NCBI GenBank assembly: GCA_944989445.1
Contig: CALYLW010000053.1
Coordinates: 1-64,000 of the forward strand
DNA: 64,000 nt
Origin: Ampullaceana balthica
Lineage: Eukaryota > Mollusca > Gastropoda > Lymnaeidae
Reading direction: 5' to 3'
A program made the position numbers and the translations under genes. Below the pieces are notes generated by a model. That model made no database searches and was not told the DNA's origin. It saw only the letters and a list, made by a program, of their open reading frames with translations. Shown here piece by piece: positions 61,001-64,000 of this stretch. Every line of letters begins with the position of its first letter. Position 1 is the stretch's first letter.

Positions 61001-63855
61001 AAGTTTGTGAAAATTAAAACCATTTATAATATTAAAACCTTTAATTACTAAGCCTAATGAAAAGCTTAGCTTAATTATTATCCCTTATATTTGTGAAGCT
61101 GCTGAAATGAGTTTCAATGCTAATTTTTATGATGATTTTAGTTGAATCTTTAAATGAATAAAACGCTTAAGTTTATTGTATTCATGTTTTTTTAAGAACG
61201 CTCAGCTGTCCAGGGAATAGAGGACAGTTTGAATGGAGAGCACAGGGGAATGGAAAAGCTTCTAATGAAACTGAAGTAAGCCTCTTAATTAAGCTTAAGC
61301 TGATGGATTAAAGTAATTTGTTCATGAGCATGAAACATAATGGCTGTGTAGTTTTCGTTGGTTTTATATTTGGTAAAGTTAACGCATCTTATATGACATG
61401 TATGATCTATACACAGCTTACATGCCTGAAACACGATAAATAAACCTACACATTGTAGTGCTTTTTTCGATTAAAAGAAATGAGTGGATTTCAACCTGAA
61501 AATTATTTTAATCTATTGAAGAACCTTTCAAGATCAAAGTTGTACATTTATATTTTTTTCCTGCAGAGTTCAACTTGTTTTACAAAGATGTGAGAAGTGT
61601 GTCCAGTTGATGATGGCAAACTGTCGTCCGACCATACCACTTATCAACATGGCAGATCATCCTCTCAGTCAACTAGCAAACACTCGGCTCTATGTTCGGG
61701 TGCCTAAACAACAAGGATACTATGTGGTAAGTAAAGTAGATCAGACCCACGCTATTTGTTTGTGTGCCTGGTTACATAATCAGCAATACTCCTTTAGACT
61801 TTTGGGATACCTAGCTTCTAGTGTAAATTACGTGTTGCTAGTTAGTCATGAAATCTTTTTCTCGGTTGAGGAAACCTGTTGTTGAGAGACCATCAAATTC
61901 ATATACACCTGCTACACATCATGCTACCATCTCTTTGTCTTCAAAGTCATAGTCAATGTTGTATGGTACAATTTTGTATGAAAATATACTGCGCTGAATG
62001 ACAGAATGTAATAATGCTATCAGCATTGAAGGAAGTTATGGGTATGGGTAACTTCCTTTCTACCAAGCCTGGTTGCAGTCTCACCTCTCCCCTTATCAGT
62101 GTTACAGTGCGTTTGTTCAAACCACTCATTTTCTTCACAAATTGTTAGTAGACACTGGTACCATAGTTTGAAAAGTTTCTTCTTGTGCAATTTAGTGAAC
62201 TTAGAGGCAACTAAAATTGTGTACCTGTCTGTCATGTCTTGTTTTCCTTCTTTACTGGATTGTCCTCCGTTATCTTTCAAGAAAAGAAGAAGAATAGCAA
62301 AGGATTATTTATACTTTTTATACAATCCTTTATGGCCCACTCATGTGCCCAAAATGTGTTTCAGTCTTTTGAAAAAAATGTAGTGAATACTTAATAAAAC
62401 AAACCCGTAAAAACAAAGTTTTTGACTATAAATCCCTTATATATGAGACATAACTAACAGTATTGATTATTTTCAAACGCTACAAACATTGACAGACTGA
62501 CACCGAGTGATGTCCCTTGTCTTTAATAAATGGGGGTGGGACGTGCGGGGGTGTCGGCACGATGGTCGGCGTCAACTCAAACTCACGTGGAAGTGGAAGA
62601 AAAAAACAATAACAAACCGTGAATTTGAATTACATACCTCATATAAGGATAAACTAAAAATGCATTAATTTAATTACGGTACGATCGATCGATCTGAAAT
62701 TTTGATACGATGCATTGTTAGGTGAGTCGGGTCCGTGTGCCAAATTTCAGCTCGATCGGATCACTGGAAGTGGGTCATTTTCGACTTTTCTTTTTCCGCC
62801 CGCCCAGCCCAAGACAGAGATGATGAGATGATGAGACGGCCGCGAAGTTAATATAAGGGATTTAAAAAGGATCACTGATATTGTTTTGATTGACAAAAAA
62901 TTAACTGAGCCATATTCAAGAAAGTGCAGGAACAGATTTTTTTTAAAACAAAAAAGAGGAAGGGGGAGGACATAATATTTTGAAATAAATAATCCCATTG
63001 AGATTTGTTGTTTGTCTAGATGACCCTACTATTTCAGAAGTTGGATGGCTTGTCAAGTTCATTCACGTCTTATGTTTTTCAAAAGGTTGTCGAAGTCCGA
63101 GAAAGTGAACGTCGTAAAGTTGATGTCAACTATTACATGTTGGAGACCACACAGTGCACAGCTGATGGCGTGGAGGATGACATAGGGGAGGAAACTTTGG
63201 TCAAGGCCTTCTTGAAGGCTGGACAACTCACTCCCATTGATACCTACTCCATGGCTCATGGGGAATTCTGTAAAATTTTTGGTAAGCTAGTTATATAGGA
63301 TTGAATTTGTTTTAGATATATAAAATTAGATTTAAAATATATTGGTGTGAATCGAAAATCATTTAAACCTTAATGTGAATGTCTTAAAATAAATCTGTAT
63401 ATCTTTTCATCTTTAGATGGCATACCTTTAACAATGGATAGCCTCACAAGAAAGCGAAAGGTTGGTCAAATTTTTAATGTCAAATTCTTTAAACTGGTTG
63501 CTTGGGCTGGTATGAGTTACTAAGCATGGGATCAAGTTATCTGACCAAAAATTTTAGCTTTTCATAATAAATTTCAGAAAAGTAACTTGTTTTAGCCCTT
63601 TCCTAGTGAGGCCTGTGTCCGTTAGCGGTCTGATATTAAAACTTAAATGTTTTCTTATCTTGTGCACAATCTCATCAGTTGATTCTATTGATTCTGAACT
63701 CTGTATGATGAATCTTTCCACAGATCTTCTTGGGGGAAGATGGCGATGAGCCTGATGCCAAGAAAATTAAGGGATCTCCATATTTTGTCAGTGAGCTGGC
63801 CTATCTTCTTGCCAGGTGTGAGGAGAAGATGCCTTTTGTTTTCTTGGGGGAAGAG
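52007..63855 (+). CDS. MED14: Mediator complex subunit 14, first 22 coding exons (partial)
   Basis: Exons: 52007-52140, 52957-52983, 53132-53237, 53492-53586, 53920-53998, 54458-54587, 54758-54798, 55168-55255, 56639-56667, 56797-56875, 57641-57684, 58122-58210, 58491-58531, 58824-58936, 59238-59306, 59459-59498, 59696-59821, 61197-61275, 61567-61726, 63086-63281, 63417-63460, 63724-63855; all phases close, giving 647 residues. Recognised by conserved MED14 blocks: [85 protein letters not shown]14 is the scaffold linking Mediator head, middle and tail in the nucleus and is needed for RNA polymerase II transcription. The human protein is about 1450 residues, so roughly the N-terminal 45% is here and the gene continues off the right edge. 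The first ATG after an in-frame stop was taken as start. Introns hold a 39-bp tandem repeat and an interspersed repeat. Confidence 0.96.
54235..54262 (+). mobile_element. Solo hAT-type terminus in a MED14 intron
   Basis: CAGTGTTTCTCAAAGTGC resembles the hAT MITE ends at 23993 and 24222, followed by a GGTCAGTCCGC relic of the interior. No opposite end found, so it is a truncated or decayed copy. Confidence 0.45.
57203..57631. repeat. 39-bp minisatellite against a MED14 splice acceptor, 11 copies
   Basis: Unit built of ATAAGCTGTCTTATTGATAT and TTCAAAAAATATCTTTAAC, nearly identical in all copies with C/T and G/A variants. 39 is a multiple of 3, so stop-free ORFs of period 13 residues arise on both strands; these are not genes. 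The array ends 9 bases before the exon starting at 57641, and the last TCTTTAAC is a plausible branch point. Confidence 0.95.
59822..61196. other. Large MED14 intron with unrecognised AT-rich content
   Basis: Short ORFs on both strands (for example 60189-60389 minus and 60396-60626 plus) are lysine- and phenylalanine-rich. I could not match them to a known transposase or host protein. No terminal repeats recognised. Confidence 0.4.
62390..62877 (-). mobile_element. Interspersed repeat of unknown class, copy 2, in a MED14 intron
   Basis: Reverse-oriented relative of 18309-18698. The 14-bp inverted arms are perfect here too (TAAATCCCTTATAT at 62429-62442 and ATATAAGGGATTTA at 62851-62864). The block with TTTGGCACACGGACCCG (minus strand) is conserved. 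About 110 bp longer in the middle than copy 1. Confidence 0.7.
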
Positions 63856-64000
63856 GTGAGTGACAAGACTGCATCACAGAAAGATGTTCACATTTTATGT
63901 GATTAGAATTTGCTTCTTTTTTTTTATTATTTCGTATGGGGATTTAACATATTGATTATCTGTTGTTGAATGGGGCTGGTGGCTATTTAATTACTTTAAA

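Noticed and set aside
63020..63085. Extending the MED14 exon upstream to 63041 at a second acceptor
   Set aside because: The conserved protein resumes exactly at 63086 in phase with the previous exon; the upstream residues do not match the family.

Overview
The window is animal nuclear DNA: spliced genes with GT-AG introns, a replication-dependent histone gene with the metazoan 3' stem-loop, and dense non-LTR retrotransposons, hAT elements and MITEs. The H1 protein, the MED14 orthologue and the repeat content fit a lophotrochozoan, most likely a gastropod mollusc. That assignment is inferred from family resemblance, not from a database match.

Layout: 1-14867 is one almost perfectly homogeneous array of a 46-bp satellite that runs off the left edge. 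14868-26900 is gene-free. It holds a 20-bp minisatellite, a 45-bp minisatellite split by three hAT-type insertions (one with a decayed transposase), and a family of CRE-bearing MITEs with TTA/TAA target duplications, one nested in another. 26938-37243 is a complete 12-exon gene for a 627-residue secreted glycoprotein that I cannot assign to a named family. Its introns are filled with MITEs, hAT elements and 5'-truncated LINE copies. 38678-39377 is a histone H1 gene on the minus strand with its stem-loop. 41411-44786 is a full-length RTE-like LINE with a perfect 12-bp target duplication but a frameshift and a mutated endonuclease residue. 44800-51610 is a stack of nested transposons: hAT elements containing a SINE, MITEs and other repeats. 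52007-63855 is the first 22 coding exons (647 residues) of MED14, the Mediator backbone subunit, which continues past the right edge.

The three host genes (unknown secreted protein, H1, MED14) show no functional link. The mobile elements do interact: the SINE carries the same 3' hairpin tail as the truncated LINE family, suggesting that LINE machinery moves it; the 45-bp minisatellite repeatedly presents a hAT-type target and has been hit three times; and several MITEs sit inside other elements, so relative insertion ages can be read directly. Exon models were built by hand from splice sites, reading phase and protein similarity. All exon phases close without conflict.
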